From Pirellulales bacterium (GTDB taxonomy: Bacteria; Planctomycetota; Planctomycetia; Pirellulales; S012-138), in assembly GCA_028066245.1 (NCBI GenBank), contig JALCBR010000059.1, positions 1-32,547 of the forward strand: a DNA stretch of 32,547 nt, read 5' to 3'. The notes under the pieces are model-generated. The model was given only the letters and a program-made list of their open reading frames with translations. It made no database searches and had not been told where the DNA came from. Position numbers and translations under genes: made by a program. Shown here one piece after another: positions 1-9,900 of this stretch. Position 1 is the stretch's first letter. Each line of letters starts with the position of its first letter.

Positions 1-194
1 AAGCGTTTGCGCCACCTCCCTGGAAGATGGAAAAATTTGACCAATGTCAGTTTCGCCCGTACGCATGAGAGCATGGCGCGCGGGGAACGCTGTGGCAATT
101 CAATCACGCGCCCGCGAAGCGATCGGACTGCCGACGAACAGAACACCATCAAGGAGATGTTCTCGAGCGCTTTGTTGAATTCAGTTCTGCTCGC
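1..194 (+). repeat. Interspersed repeat, copy A
   Basis: This stretch aligns with the reverse complement of 26832-27022 over nearly its whole length. Shared blocks include the first 14 bases, the core at 37-68, a GGCAATTCAA block near 93-102, a CGAAGCGAT block near 114-122, and a TCTCGAGCG...CAGTTCTGCTCG block at about 160-194. It also shares the core and about 13 following bases with 27151-27200. Relative to those copies, the 32-base core at 37-68 has two substitutions, at 50 and 65. The copy may extend past the left edge of the window. Confidence 0.75.
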
Positions 195-405
195 AGTCGG
201 GTGTCGTTCAACACCTCAGGAATACTCGAGTCCGCCAACGTTGGCGACGGAGCGTCACCAAAAAAAGCGTTCTAGAAGCTTGCGGCAGATTTGTTGGCGT
301 TTGCCACCGCAATGGTTCGCCGCCCAGACCCACCTTCGATCAATGTTGATGCCTGTCTGAGGAACTCTCAGCTCAATCCGTTGGCGTCTAGTCAATTGCC
401 GAAGG
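1..405. other. Non-coding flank downstream of the PQQ-like gene
   Basis: No convincing gene is seen here. The first 194 bases are copy A of the interspersed repeat described separately. A 14-base perfect palindrome (CGCCAACGTTGGCG) lies at 233-246, with no T-run on the minus strand that would make it a clear terminator for the gene ending at 406. An open frame spans 7-360 on the plus strand, but its product has no recognisable domain, is arginine-rich and overlaps the repeat, so I treat it as chance. Confidence 0.5.
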
Positions 406-3400
406 TTATTTCACGCTGTGGGTGCCTTGACGCATGGCGTGCAGTGGAAGCTGCCCAATCTGCTCCGCGAATCGCACTTCGAGCGCGGTTGAGGTTGACC
501 GGACACGAATCACATCGCGTGTTGCAGTCGCTTCGACACGAATCAGCGATGTTCCTCCGTTTATGGAATCTTCCCATACGGTTTTGCCGTTGCGTGTATC
601 CAAGAGAAGAAACTCCGTGCGATGATTCGTCAGGCGGTTGTCTTTGCGATCATAAACCGAACATGCAAAAGTGGTGATCGGCACGCCCATTGGTTGTGCG
701 CGTAGAAACGACATCTCTTCGATATGCGCCGTCCAAGCAGGCATTTGACTACGAGGTTCAGCTTCGAGAGCTTCGCCAGGCAATCCAAACACGAGTCCTG
801 AAAGGAGGTAGCTGTGGATCCCATCGCTAATGGGATAGCGGTGGGTTTCATCGTCGGCTGTCCGCCGGTTAGATTGTCTCCCGGCGACGACGATTATTCC
901 CTTGCCAGTTCGGCGTGCGAAGACATGTTGAAGTCGTGCTTCTTTTTCAACTGCGCCCTTGGGAACTTCTCCCGAAGTTACCACAAATCCATCGGCGATA
1001 CGCACTATCTGGAATGACCAATCAGGGTGGACGACAACGAGATACTCACCATCAAGCGCCTGAGCTTTGGAACTTGCGGCAAAATGAGTCTCCCAAATTG
1101 CGTCTCCGGACCAGGGGTCTCTCCAACTCAACTTGACTGTTCGGGAGTTTTCCCAGATCAAGAACTTGCCGTCCCGCGCCAAAATTGCATTGCGATCGAT
1201 GGAAATGGGGCGATTGCCAAGTCGCATTCCGGTTGTGGCATCCAGCACGTCCGCCTTTTGAGCATTGGGTTTGGCGAGATAAATTCGTTTGCGACTACCA
1301 TAGATACTGGTCGACGCCTGAACGTCACTACGAGCCCAGCGTTGCGTTCCCGTGAATGGGTCTAGGCCCTGCAAAACGCCTCCACGAACACCACACAGCA
1401 GTTCGGCGTGCACCAAACAGACATTCCCTAAAGGCTGCCCGTCTGGTCCCCTCATCCGCGATCGATACTCGCCCCAATCCGTCGGCGTACTGGAAAAACT
1501 AAAGCTAGCGTTTTTCGCCGGCCACTGCACCAACTCAAGGGTCCAGAGTACACGTGCTTCTTCACTGGCACTCATCGAAAGCAAGTCGATGGCGAAGACC
1601 TGTGACCCTGTGCTGTAAATCAGCAGGTGGCCACGCGACCACGCGTGATTGGCGTAATAGAGAGTGGAATTCCGGGGACTACGGAGGTGTGGTGCGAGCC
1701 GGCAATGAAATCGCTGGCGGCCAAGTTCATCCAGTCCAATCAGGGTGTTGTCCTGTGTCGAAAGACGCAATTGCCAGCCAGACAAGGCTGTGCCGACCAC
1801 AGGCTCCCAATCCACGGAATACTCATTGCCAACCAAGCCACCGGTCTGACCACGCGTAACTCTCATGGCGGAATCAGGCCAGTCTGACGAAGGCGATTCT
1901 GGACCGGCCAAGGTCATGAGTTCGTCAGCCAGCTGCCCTGCAAGGACATCGCCAGTCAAGCCAGAAACGCACTCAAGCTCTGCAAATTCATTGGCGAGCC
2001 GCTCGACGTGCGGCTTCGCCAGATCATGACGTTGAATGTCACGGTACAAAAATGCCAATTGTGCTGTGGCAGGCCCAGCAAGTTCTGGTTCGGGAAGCAG
2101 AGCCAACTCCTCAAGCAACACTTCTCTTCTAAGAACGGCGACAGGCGAGGCTCCCCTGGCATCAAACTCTTCTGCGGTCAGCATGGCCAGCCGATCCGCA
2201 GCCGCCTCATCGCGCTGTGGGAGATAACGCACCAATCGTGAGAGCGTCGCAACCGATTTCACGCGCTGAGAGGAAGAGTGCATATCCACACCCGCCCGTT
2301 CTCGCTTCACAAGATCACTGATGGCCTCTTGAGTTTTGGGCTCTGCCGCGGCCTGAACTTCTTGCAACCTCCAAGAGATATACGTGTCGCTGTTCATACG
2401 AACGCCGGTATCTGCTTCAATCAAATCCAATTCGCCTGGCCAAACTGGAGTCATCGCACTCTCGACGAGACTTTCGTGAAAGCTCCGACACGGAATTCGA
2501 AGGTAGGCCTGGAACGCACCTGAGAAATCACCCACCTCCTCCAGCCCTTGAGCCAGAGCCAGAAAATAACGTCTTTGTTCCTCCTCAGTCATAATCAGCT
2601 GTTTGATTCGCTCATGGAGTTGGGAGAATCGCGCGCTGTCTTCACGGAGCCCGCGCAAGTAAACATCCAGCAGCAGTTCTCGCGCTTGCGGCGTTGCGTT
2701 TCTTGCCAAACTCTCTTCAAGATCGTCAATGGCAAATTCTCGTTCACCGGCCAACAACCGCATCTCCGCACGAATGGCCAAGGAGGCGACGTCCAACGTG
2801 GCTTGCTCAAGCGCAGGCGGTACGGAATCAAGTCGTGGAAACCGCTCAACGCCGAAAGGAGTTTGCGATATGATTCCAGTTTCCGTGACCACAAGGTTGC
2901 CGGGCCTACTCCCGCGACGAGCGCTCAAAGTATCGCTGATCTGGCCCGTTCTCAATTCGATCGAAACGATCGACTTATTCGACAGTGGCTGAAAATAGTG
3001 TTCTCTGCCAAAGTACCCTATTCCCGACGGGAGCTTGGCCTTCGGCAACGGACAAGTCCAAAGTGCGCTGCCATCTGCCAGTGATCGGGCTGTGACGTTT
3101 GTTTTTCCGACGACCAACACAAATTCATCTTGGACGCCCGCGACAAACAGTCCGTCATCGCGTGGAAGGGTCCACAGCAATTCTCCATCGGTCAGTTTAA
3201 GGCAATGAAGTTCGTCGGAATCGGGCGGAGAGAACAAGATTTTCTCACCGTAGATGCGCGGAGCGCTTATCCGCCAACGATCGTTCTCTGATGAGCTGTC
3301 TGATTCATGATTCGCTGCCCGAACGATCAGTGCGTTTACCGTGGAAAGAGTTGACTTGGGCTCATACGCATAACCCCACAATAATTGACGAGTGGCGCGG

Positions 3401-5133
3401 TCAAACGCAACGAGCGCCCCAGAACCCGTCGGGCAAAGGACGAGCGTGCCCTGCCCGGCAAGCGTGACTCCGGTCAGACGTCGGAGCGGCTCAGCTTCCA
3501 ATGACTGTTCATTGGAGAGAATGTACTGCGTGTAAAGTACATCCCCTGTATTTGGGTTGAGCGCAAACAGCCTGACTTCCCCCGAGTCAAGCTCCCCAAG
3601 CACAAACAAGGAGTGCGCCAACACTAACGGCGTTCCGAGAAAAAACACATCAGAATGGTCACCTAACCGCGAATCTCCGCGCTTCAACTGCCATGACAAT
3701 TTGCCTTCAGCGGCGATGTCGTAAGCGGAAAGTTGGTTGCGAGGCATACCGGTGGCCGACTTGAGGGCGACGATGCTGCTATCTTCGCTTGACACCCCGT
3801 GACCAGTCTCGATCCCCCAGGATTCTTCCACTGAGAACACGTAGTGGCCATCAGAGGCCAATTGTCCTCCAATGCCGTCAAACCAGAGCCGATCTTCGAG
3901 TGCAGCTCCAGCGGATGACAAACCATGGGGCTTGGGTGATTTGACGATATCCGGCACACGAAAACCCGTGCGCCAGCGCAATTGCCCGGAGTTCAGGTCC
4001 AACGCGCGGATTTCGTTGTCCAATCCGCGCGTGATCACCAAGTCCTCAAGAATCAACGGAAAGAAACTGGAGACCAGCGGTTCCTCCCGATCAAGAACGT
4101 GATTGGTTGCCGTAATCAGCGCATCGCGCAAATGGGACGGCGCGACAACAGCGTTTCTCCAAGTGGGATTGCCCAGTGCCGAAGAGGCCAACGGCATCTT
4201 GTTGCGATTCGTCGCACCACCAAACATCGTCCAGTCAAAACGATTGGGTGAGACCCCATCTCTCGACGATTGCAGCAACGTGGCGATATCCTGGAGCGGA
4301 AGCTTTGCGTCATTCCAGCTCCAGATTTTCGATCCGAATCGTTCGGCAAGTGTACGGCCTCTTTGATTGGCCGTGCCATGCTCGCCAAGACGAAGTGCGC
4401 AAAGTGCCAGGTTCAGTGAGACGGCAGGCTCCAGGTGCTTACGGGCTGAAGGAACCTTCATGAGCTCAGTCAGGAGCATTTCTGCTTCACTGAACTCACC
4501 GTGATCCATCGCGCGCAACGCTAGCAAATATGCGGCTTGATTACTTGCTGACGTGAAGGGGAGATTCCGCGCGGCTTGTTGGAGAGCTGAAATGCTGCCA
4601 TCCGCAATGGCATGGTCTAGAGTCCGTTGGGCGCGGGAGCCGTAGGTTTCGTCGTAACTCTTGCGCGCATCCTCCGGGAGTTCGGCAAGTAACTCCCGCG
4701 CGGCAAACTTGACGCTACGGAAAACGGAGACGGAAGGGTCAGGACGGAAGAAGTCGTCTTCGTCCATCTCCAACAGGTGGATCAAGCCTTCCAGCGCGTC
4801 GGAGTATCGACCTTCTTCGATCGCAGCTGATGACATGCGCAGGGTCTTCAATTTGCCGCGGTCGGTGGGGCCGAAAGGATTCCTGGTCCCGCTGGTGTTA
4901 CGTTCCCGTTGGCCTCCCACGGAAGGAACTGGCTGCCTGGCGGCACCTCCCAATTGCCGGACACGCTGGACCGCGGCCTCCGCGCGAGGTTTTGCATTGC
5001 CCTGGACCCGCTGTTGCTTTTTCGTCTTGTCCTGTGGCGGGCCGGGCACAGCCCCCGCTTGCAGCACAAGCGAAGATAGAGTCATCGCAACGATCACCAA
5101 AGCCAGACAACTCAAGCGCGTGGTCGCTTGCAT
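406..5133 (-). CDS. Secreted giant PQQ-like beta-propeller protein
   Basis: Exported protein of about 1575 residues with many PQQ/BamB-like propeller blades. The blades show as repeated 'x-ALD-x-(N/T)G-x-(L/V)-x-W' strands, for example RALDLNSGQLRWRTG, VAFDRATRQLLWGYA, LHCLKLTDGELLWTL, ARSLADGSALWTCP and QGLDPFTGTQRWARS. Two propeller regions, N-terminal and C-terminal, are separated by an alpha-helical, glutamate-rich middle that looks TPR-like. The frame is open to 5181, but I prefer the ATG at 5133 because it directly precedes a classical signal peptide (MQATTRLSCLALVIVAM...). Such repeats usually serve as scaffolds or binding surfaces in planctomycetes; I see nothing that proves quinone binding or enzyme activity. 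It starts just downstream of the HEAT-type gene on the same strand, so the two are probably co-transcribed. Confidence 0.85.
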   Translation of the reverse strand: MQATTRLSCLALVIVAMTLSSLVLQAGAVPGPPQDKTKKQQRVQGNAKPRAEAAVQRVRQLGGAARQPVPSVGGQRERNTSGTRNPFGPTDRGKLKTLRMSSAAIEEGRYSDALEGLIHLLEMDEDDFFRPDPSVSVFRSVKFAARELLAELPEDARKSYDETYGSRAQRTLDHAIADGSISALQQAARNLPFTSASNQAAYLLALRAMDHGEFSEAEMLLTELMKVPSARKHLEPAVSLNLALCALRLGEHGTANQRGRTLAERFGSKIWSWNDAKLPLQDIATLLQSSRDGVSPNRFDWTMFGGATNRNKMPLASSALGNPTWRNAVVAPSHLRDALITATNHVLDREEPLVSSFFPLILEDLVITRGLDNEIRALDLNSGQLRWRTGFRVPDIVKSPKPHGLSSAGAALEDRLWFDGIGGQLASDGHYVFSVEESWGIETGHGVSSEDSSIVALKSATGMPRNQLSAYDIAAEGKLSWQLKRGDSRLGDHSDVFFLGTPLVLAHSLFVLGELDSGEVRLFALNPNTGDVLYTQYILSNEQSLEAEPLRRLTGVTLAGQGTLVLCPTGSGALVAFDRATRQLLWGYAYEPKSTLSTVNALIVRAANHESDSSSENDRWRISAPRIYGEKILFSPPDSDELHCLKLTDGELLWTLPRDDGLFVAGVQDEFVLVVGKTNVTARSLADGSALWTCPLPKAKLPSGIGYFGREHYFQPLSNKSIVSIELRTGQISDTLSARRGSRPGNLVVTETGIISQTPFGVERFPRLDSVPPALEQATLDVASLAIRAEMRLLAGEREFAIDDLEESLARNATPQARELLLDVYLRGLREDSARFSQLHERIKQLIMTEEEQRRYFLALAQGLEEVGDFSGAFQAYLRIPCRSFHESLVESAMTPVWPGELDLIEADTGVRMNSDTYISWRLQEVQAAAEPKTQEAISDLVKRERAGVDMHSSSQRVKSVATLSRLVRYLPQRDEAAADRLAMLTAEEFDARGASPVAVLRREVLLEELALLPEPELAGPATAQLAFLYRDIQRHDLAKPHVERLANEFAELECVSGLTGDVLAGQLADELMTLAGPESPSSDWPDSAMRVTRGQTGGLVGNEYSVDWEPVVGTALSGWQLRLSTQDNTLIGLDELGRQRFHCRLAPHLRSPRNSTLYYANHAWSRGHLLIYSTGSQVFAIDLLSMSASEEARVLWTLELVQWPAKNASFSFSSTPTDWGEYRSRMRGPDGQPLGNVCLVHAELLCGVRGGVLQGLDPFTGTQRWARSDVQASTSIYGSRKRIYLAKPNAQKADVLDATTGMRLGNRPISIDRNAILARDGKFLIWENSRTVKLSWRDPWSGDAIWETHFAASSKAQALDGEYLVVVHPDWSFQIVRIADGFVVTSGEVPKGAVEKEARLQHVFARRTGKGIIVVAGRQSNRRTADDETHRYPISDGIHSYLLSGLVFGLPGEALEAEPRSQMPAWTAHIEEMSFLRAQPMGVPITTFACSVYDRKDNRLTNHRTEFLLLDTRNGKTVWEDSINGGTSLIRVEATATRDVIRVRSTSTALEVRFAEQIGQLPLHAMRQGTHSVK

Positions 5134-5228
5134 TCTTAGATTCAAGTACTGAGTGAGCGGGTTTGAACTCAGGGAAGGCATGGCAATTTGATTGTTGGAC
5201 GCGCTTCACCTCAAACAAGCTTGGGGCT

Positions 5229-6518
5229 TTATTTTTCGCGCGTCACTGTCAGGGGAGGAGAACCACCTTGACGGAATGTTCTCCACTTGTCGCGAGATTT
5301 CTTCCGAGATTCCTCGTTCGCAAAACTCATTGAATATGACTGATAAACATGAACCGAGTTGCCGGCTAAACTGTCAAAACCAAAATCTCTCGGGTCTTCT
5401 TCCAAGATGTGTAAGCTCATCACAAGAGCGATATCTCCAACTTGAGTTTCCCGCTGCTCGCCGTTGACTGACCACGTCGAGCAAACCCGATCATCACTCA
5501 AATGCTTGGTGAGCAAGTCCACGTGCTCTTTGGAACCAAAACGAGCGATGGCCATGGCCGCGTACATGATCGCAGATGTGCGGGTTCTGTTTGCTTCCTT
5601 CCGTTCCGCCCCTTCTTCAAGCACCCGGACAGCCGCTGGTAACACACCATGCACGTTGTAGTTCAGAGCAATCGGAAGCATTGTGGCAGCATAATAGTCC
5701 GCGTTCCTGTCCCTCGATTCAATTCGGTGGATGATATACGTGGAAAGCAGTTTGTGAATGGTCTCCCGGTGTCTCGCGCCACTGAGTCGCATCCGTAAAT
5801 CAGAGTAGTTAACCAACTGATTGATTTGTTGAACGAGCGATGGATCCTGAGGGCTATCGAGTGATGCAATCAAAAACAGACTCGCTATGTGAAAACTGGA
5901 CATGGATTGCCGTCTCGTAGCGACCGCTCTTTGGTTCACAATCTGGCGATACAAAAGTTTGACGCGGGCGGTAAGCATCTTCAGCCTGTCGTCCGCTTGC
6001 ATCTCAGCAGACGACATCAAATCTGGTTCAGCCTCGTGCATTGCCAAAAAGAACTCGCGTGTGTGCTCTGAATCGCCGACCAGATCGCGAAACACATCCC
6101 AACCAGCTGGCGCACCAATGCCTGGGTTCTTAGCTGCCAAAAAAGCCTTTCGTCTTGCCTCATTGAGCCGGACTTCGATGGCAGCAACAATTCGCTTGCT
6201 GCGAAGTGCAACCTCCAAATCATCACTTACGAATGCTTCACGCAAATACGGAAGCGCTCGCTTGCCTGCTTCTAACAAGGCCTGTGACGCTCGCTCACGC
6301 TGGGCAAACTCCCTGGAACTCAGTTGGCTCACCCACGCCCGGATGTCTGGCTCAGCAGCAGGGGCCGCAAGGGGAACTGGCTCAGCGATCTTCTGAGCCT
6401 GGCAACAAGCGGCCAAGGTGGGCCAACTCTCGGTTGCTAGCAAGCCGGCAAGGACAAGCTGCGAAATAACAACAATCGTTTTTCGCTGTGCAGCCATGGT
6501 TAAGGACCGCTGGGGCAT
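5229..6518 (-). CDS. Secreted HEAT-repeat-like protein
   Basis: A 429-residue protein with an N-terminal signal peptide (hydrophobic stretch IVVISQLVLAGLLA, then a small-residue region) and a HEAT-like segment at about residues 60-120. That segment has the pattern 'L-S-S-R-E-F-x-x-R-E-R-A-S-x-A-L-L-x-x-G-x-x-A-L-P-x-L', which is common in planctomycete secreted HEAT proteins. The remainder is helical and matches no family I can name. Two in-frame starts are possible, ATG 6518 and ATG 6497; neither has a good Shine-Dalgarno, and 6497 gives the more compact signal peptide. It is 47 to 95 bases upstream of the PQQ-like gene, depending on that gene's start, and probably forms an operon with it. 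A role as a protein-interaction partner of the propeller protein is inference. Confidence 0.8.
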   Translation of the reverse strand: MPQRSLTMAAQRKTIVVISQLVLAGLLATESWPTLAACCQAQKIAEPVPLAAPAAEPDIRAWVSQLSSREFAQRERASQALLEAGKRALPYLREAFVSDDLEVALRSKRIVAAIEVRLNEARRKAFLAAKNPGIGAPAGWDVFRDLVGDSEHTREFFLAMHEAEPDLMSSAEMQADDRLKMLTARVKLLYRQIVNQRAVATRRQSMSSFHIASLFLIASLDSPQDPSLVQQINQLVNYSDLRMRLSGARHRETIHKLLSTYIIHRIESRDRNADYYAATMLPIALNYNVHGVLPAAVRVLEEGAERKEANRTRTSAIMYAAMAIARFGSKEHVDLLTKHLSDDRVCSTWSVNGEQRETQVGDIALVMSLHILEEDPRDFGFDSLAGNSVHVYQSYSMSFANEESRKKSRDKWRTFRQGGSPPLTVTREK

Positions 6519-6960
6519 GAATGCAAAAAGTCGATTCTTGATCGCGCTTGGGGTGGATCAAAAGGGGCGATGTCCTCAGGCCCAGTATATCAGACCGTTC
6601 AAGTCCGTTCAGCGATTCTCGCAGCCGGGGGTGTAGGAGCCGCAACTTGACGTCTTTGTGCATGCGACCGGGCAAAACACTGCGGAAGTGGCAAACGGGC
6701 CACGACGAACCTGTCACCTGGCTCCAGTATGGGATGTGCTCCGCTGTCGTTCCTGCCGGCCGACCAACGCGATCCCTCAGGACTTCCGACTGCTAGCACA
6801 GCTGCACCATCGATCTAGGCCCACATGATGCGTTGTGCTACGTTTGCCGTCCGTTTCTCGAACGGCTGCCCGCCAAAATGGCGTTGGCGGCGATCGTCAA
6901 GCTTCGCCCTTGCGGGGCTTGCCTGCACTTTCAAGCTTGTGCAACGACAAGGATGTCAGC
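6519..6960. other. Divergent intergenic region
   Basis: This region separates the minus-strand HEAT/PQQ pair from the plus-strand PVC cytochrome gene and should hold promoters for both. The minus-strand candidate is listed separately. On the plus strand I see no convincing sigma70 pair. The bases 6835-6960 can be read in frame with the downstream gene, but that stretch encodes no signal peptide or domain and is more likely untranslated leader. Confidence 0.5.
6584..6612 (-). promoter_or_regulatory. Candidate extended -10 promoter for the HEAT/PQQ pair
   Basis: On the minus strand TATACT (6584-6589) is preceded by TGA, giving an extended -10 (TGnTATACT). A weak -35 (CTGAAC) lies 17 bases upstream. 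The predicted transcript start is about 60 to 80 bases before either possible ATG of the HEAT-type gene. Seen by eye only. Confidence 0.4.
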
Positions 6961-9900
6961 ATGTCGCGCCGCGTGATCTTTGCCGGAATGATCTTATTCA
7001 CGGTCTCGAGTTCGCTCATGATGGCGACATGGGGATTGACCGGCCGTTCTGCTGCTTCTTCTCAACAGCGCAGCACAACCGTGAAATCTGATTCGGGCGA
7101 AGCGCAATGGATCTGGAGCGCAGGTTCGCGACTTGGCGCGACATCTCCAGGCACGCGATACTTTCGTCGCGTCTTCGGCCTCCGCCGTCCCGTTGAGGGG
7201 ACGATCGAAATCTCCTGCCAAGATGCCTACGAACTTTACGTCAACGGACGGTTCGTCGGCAAAGGTCACAATTGGCAATCGCTGGATCAATATGACATCG
7301 CCTCGGAGTTGATTGACGGCCGTAACACCATTGCGGTTAAAACCTCTTCGGCGTCGCAGACAGCGGGACTTGTTGCGCGAGTTGTTGTCCGCGGCGCGGG
7401 AGGTCCGTACGTCGCATTTTCCACAGATGAGTCCTGGATGAGCTCCACAACAGCGGATGCACAATGGGCGTGGCCAAACTATGACTCTTCCAGTTGGCAG
7501 CCAGCCGTCGCCTTTGGTGAATTCGGTCGAACGGCCCCTTGGAACAATCGCGTGCGGGCAGCTGACGGTGGGTCCGGCGAACGTTTTACTTTGCCGCCAG
7601 GTTTTCAGGTGGATCGGGTTGCCGCGCCGGATGACACCGGTTCTTTGACAGCCATCACGTTCGATGAGAACGGCCACATCATTGCCGCGCAAGAAGGCGG
7701 ACCTTTGATTCGGCTGTATGACGAAGACGGCGACGGCGTGCCGGAATCCATGATGGAGATCACCACAGAAATCAATAACTGCCAAGGAGTGCTTTCCGTC
7801 AATGGCGTCGTTTATGCAACCGGTGAGGGGAAAGATGGCACCGGCGTGTATCGGCTAACGGATTCCAACGGAGATGGCGTCGCAGATGACGTGAAGCGAC
7901 TGATGGCGTTTTCCGAAAGGATGGGAGAACACGGTGCTCATGCACTGCAGTTTGGCCCTGATGGTTGGATCTACGTCATGATTGGCAATCATTCGCAGTT
8001 GGCCGATAGGATTTCCCAGGAGAGTCCCTACCAGAATTTCTATGAGGGTGACCTCGTCCAGCCTCGACACGAGGATGCTGGAGGGCACGCCGTGGGCATT
8101 AAGGCGCCCGGTGGCGTCATTGTGCGAATGAGTCTGGATGGCCAAACCAAAGAGCTGTTCGCCGGTGGATTCCGCAATCCCTATGATTTTGCGTTTGATC
8201 CCGGGGGCGAACTCTTCACCTATGAGTCCGATATGGAGTGGGACGAAGGTCTGCCCTGGTATCGGCCGACGCGCGTGCTTCATGTGCCCGCTGGCGGCGA
8301 ATTCGGATGGCGTAGCGGCTGGGCAAAGTGGCCGGAATACTACCTGGACAGCCTGCCCTCAATCGTTGAGACGGGCCGCGGATCGCCCACGGGCGTCGAT
8401 TTCTACGACCACGATCACTTCCCGAGTGAGTACAAAGGTGCGCTGTTTGGTTGCGACTGGACGCGCGGGCGGATTGTCGTAGTCAAGATGAAGCGGGAAG
8501 GAGCCACGTTTTCGGGTGAGGCCGAGACGTTCATCGAAGGCAGACCCTTGAACGTCACAGATATCGCTGTGGGCCCAACCGGTGCCTTGTATTTTTCTAC
8601 AGGCGGTCGAGGCACCGAAGGTGGCATCTACCGCATTACCTCGTCCAACCGTAGCACAGATAACCAGCAGTCGACCGGGATCTACCGCGCTCTCCGTCAG
8701 CCGCAGTTTTATAGCGCATTTGCTCGCGAGGCGATTGCACTCATCCAGCAAGAAATGGGCGAGGACTGGAACAAACAGCTTCCAGAGGTCGCGTTTGACA
8801 ACTCGGCATCTACCGGTGATCGCGTGCGTGCGATCGAGTTTATGTATTTGTACGGTCCACGTCCGGGGCGGGATGGCTTGATTACACTGACAGAAGATTC
8901 GATTCCGCAGGTCCGGGCCGCGGCAGTCCGGTTGCTGGGATTGCTGGATGTCGCGGATGTCGATTCTCGTTTGGGCGAACTCCTCGTCGACGATGAAGCC
9001 GTGGTCAGAGCGGCTGCCTGCGAGGCCCTTCGTCGTCGTAAGAGTGCCGATGTCCCGATTGATTCCGTGATCTCCCTGTTGGCCGATGCAGATCGCTACG
9101 TCGCCGCGGCCGCGCACCGGTTGTTGCAGACCAACCCCGTCGCAAATTGGCGCGAACAAGTGCTGAAGACCGAGATTCCGGCTGTCTTCAATCATGGCGC
9201 CGTCGCGCTTTTGACAACCGCGCCCTCCAAAGAGACCGCCCTGGCGGTTGTCGAATCAGCTCAGCGGGTACTGCAAGGCTTTGTCAACGATAAGGACTTT
9301 GTCGAACTGCTGCGCGTGCTCCAGCTGGCGCTCCTCCATGGCCAACTTCAAGCGACGGATGTCCCACAACTGATTGCGGTGTTGGATCAGGAATATCCGG
9401 CTTACACGAATACAAATCCCGTAGGAGGGCGGAGAATGAACCGGGAGTTGGTTCGCCTTCTTGCGCATTTGGAGGTTTCCTCAGCCATCGACCGCATGTT
9501 GGAACAAACGGAGTCCGAGGAACCAATCGAAGAGCGACTGCATGTCGCCGCGTATGCGTCAACAATCAGGCAAGGCTGGACCAGTGAGCAAAAGGTCAAG
9601 CTGATCGCCTTTTTTGAAAAGGCAAGAGACTTGGAAGGTGGCTACAGTTTAAGCCGCTACGTTGAAAACTTTGCGATGGACTTCGGATCGAGCTTCTCCG
9701 AGGTGGAACAGGCGCTCATTCTCGAGAACGCGCTTGCGATGCCGACCGCGGCTCTGGGCGTGTTGGCGAAGTTACCAGAGCAGCCAGACGCAACAACTTT
9801 GGCGCTGTTGCGTCGTGTGGACCGTCAGCTTGACCAACTCGATAGTACCCCAGCACGAAGGTTGCAGACCGGAATCGTCGCTGTCTTTGGTCGTGCGGCA

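Noticed and set aside
7-360. Open frame of 117 codons on the plus strand with a lipoprotein-like stretch (LLAVGC)
   Set aside because: It overlaps the dispersed repeat, its related copy at 26832-27022 is frame-broken, composition is arginine-rich, and the inner ATG has no proper ribosome-site spacing.
6994-7785. Long antisense frame (263 codons) opposite the PVC cytochrome gene
   Set aside because: The sense strand encodes a clear family protein; the antisense product shows no domain and is explained by codon bias.
8359-9195. Antisense frame of 278 codons opposite the PVC cytochrome gene
   Set aside because: Same reason: a shadow of a real gene with no recognisable domain.
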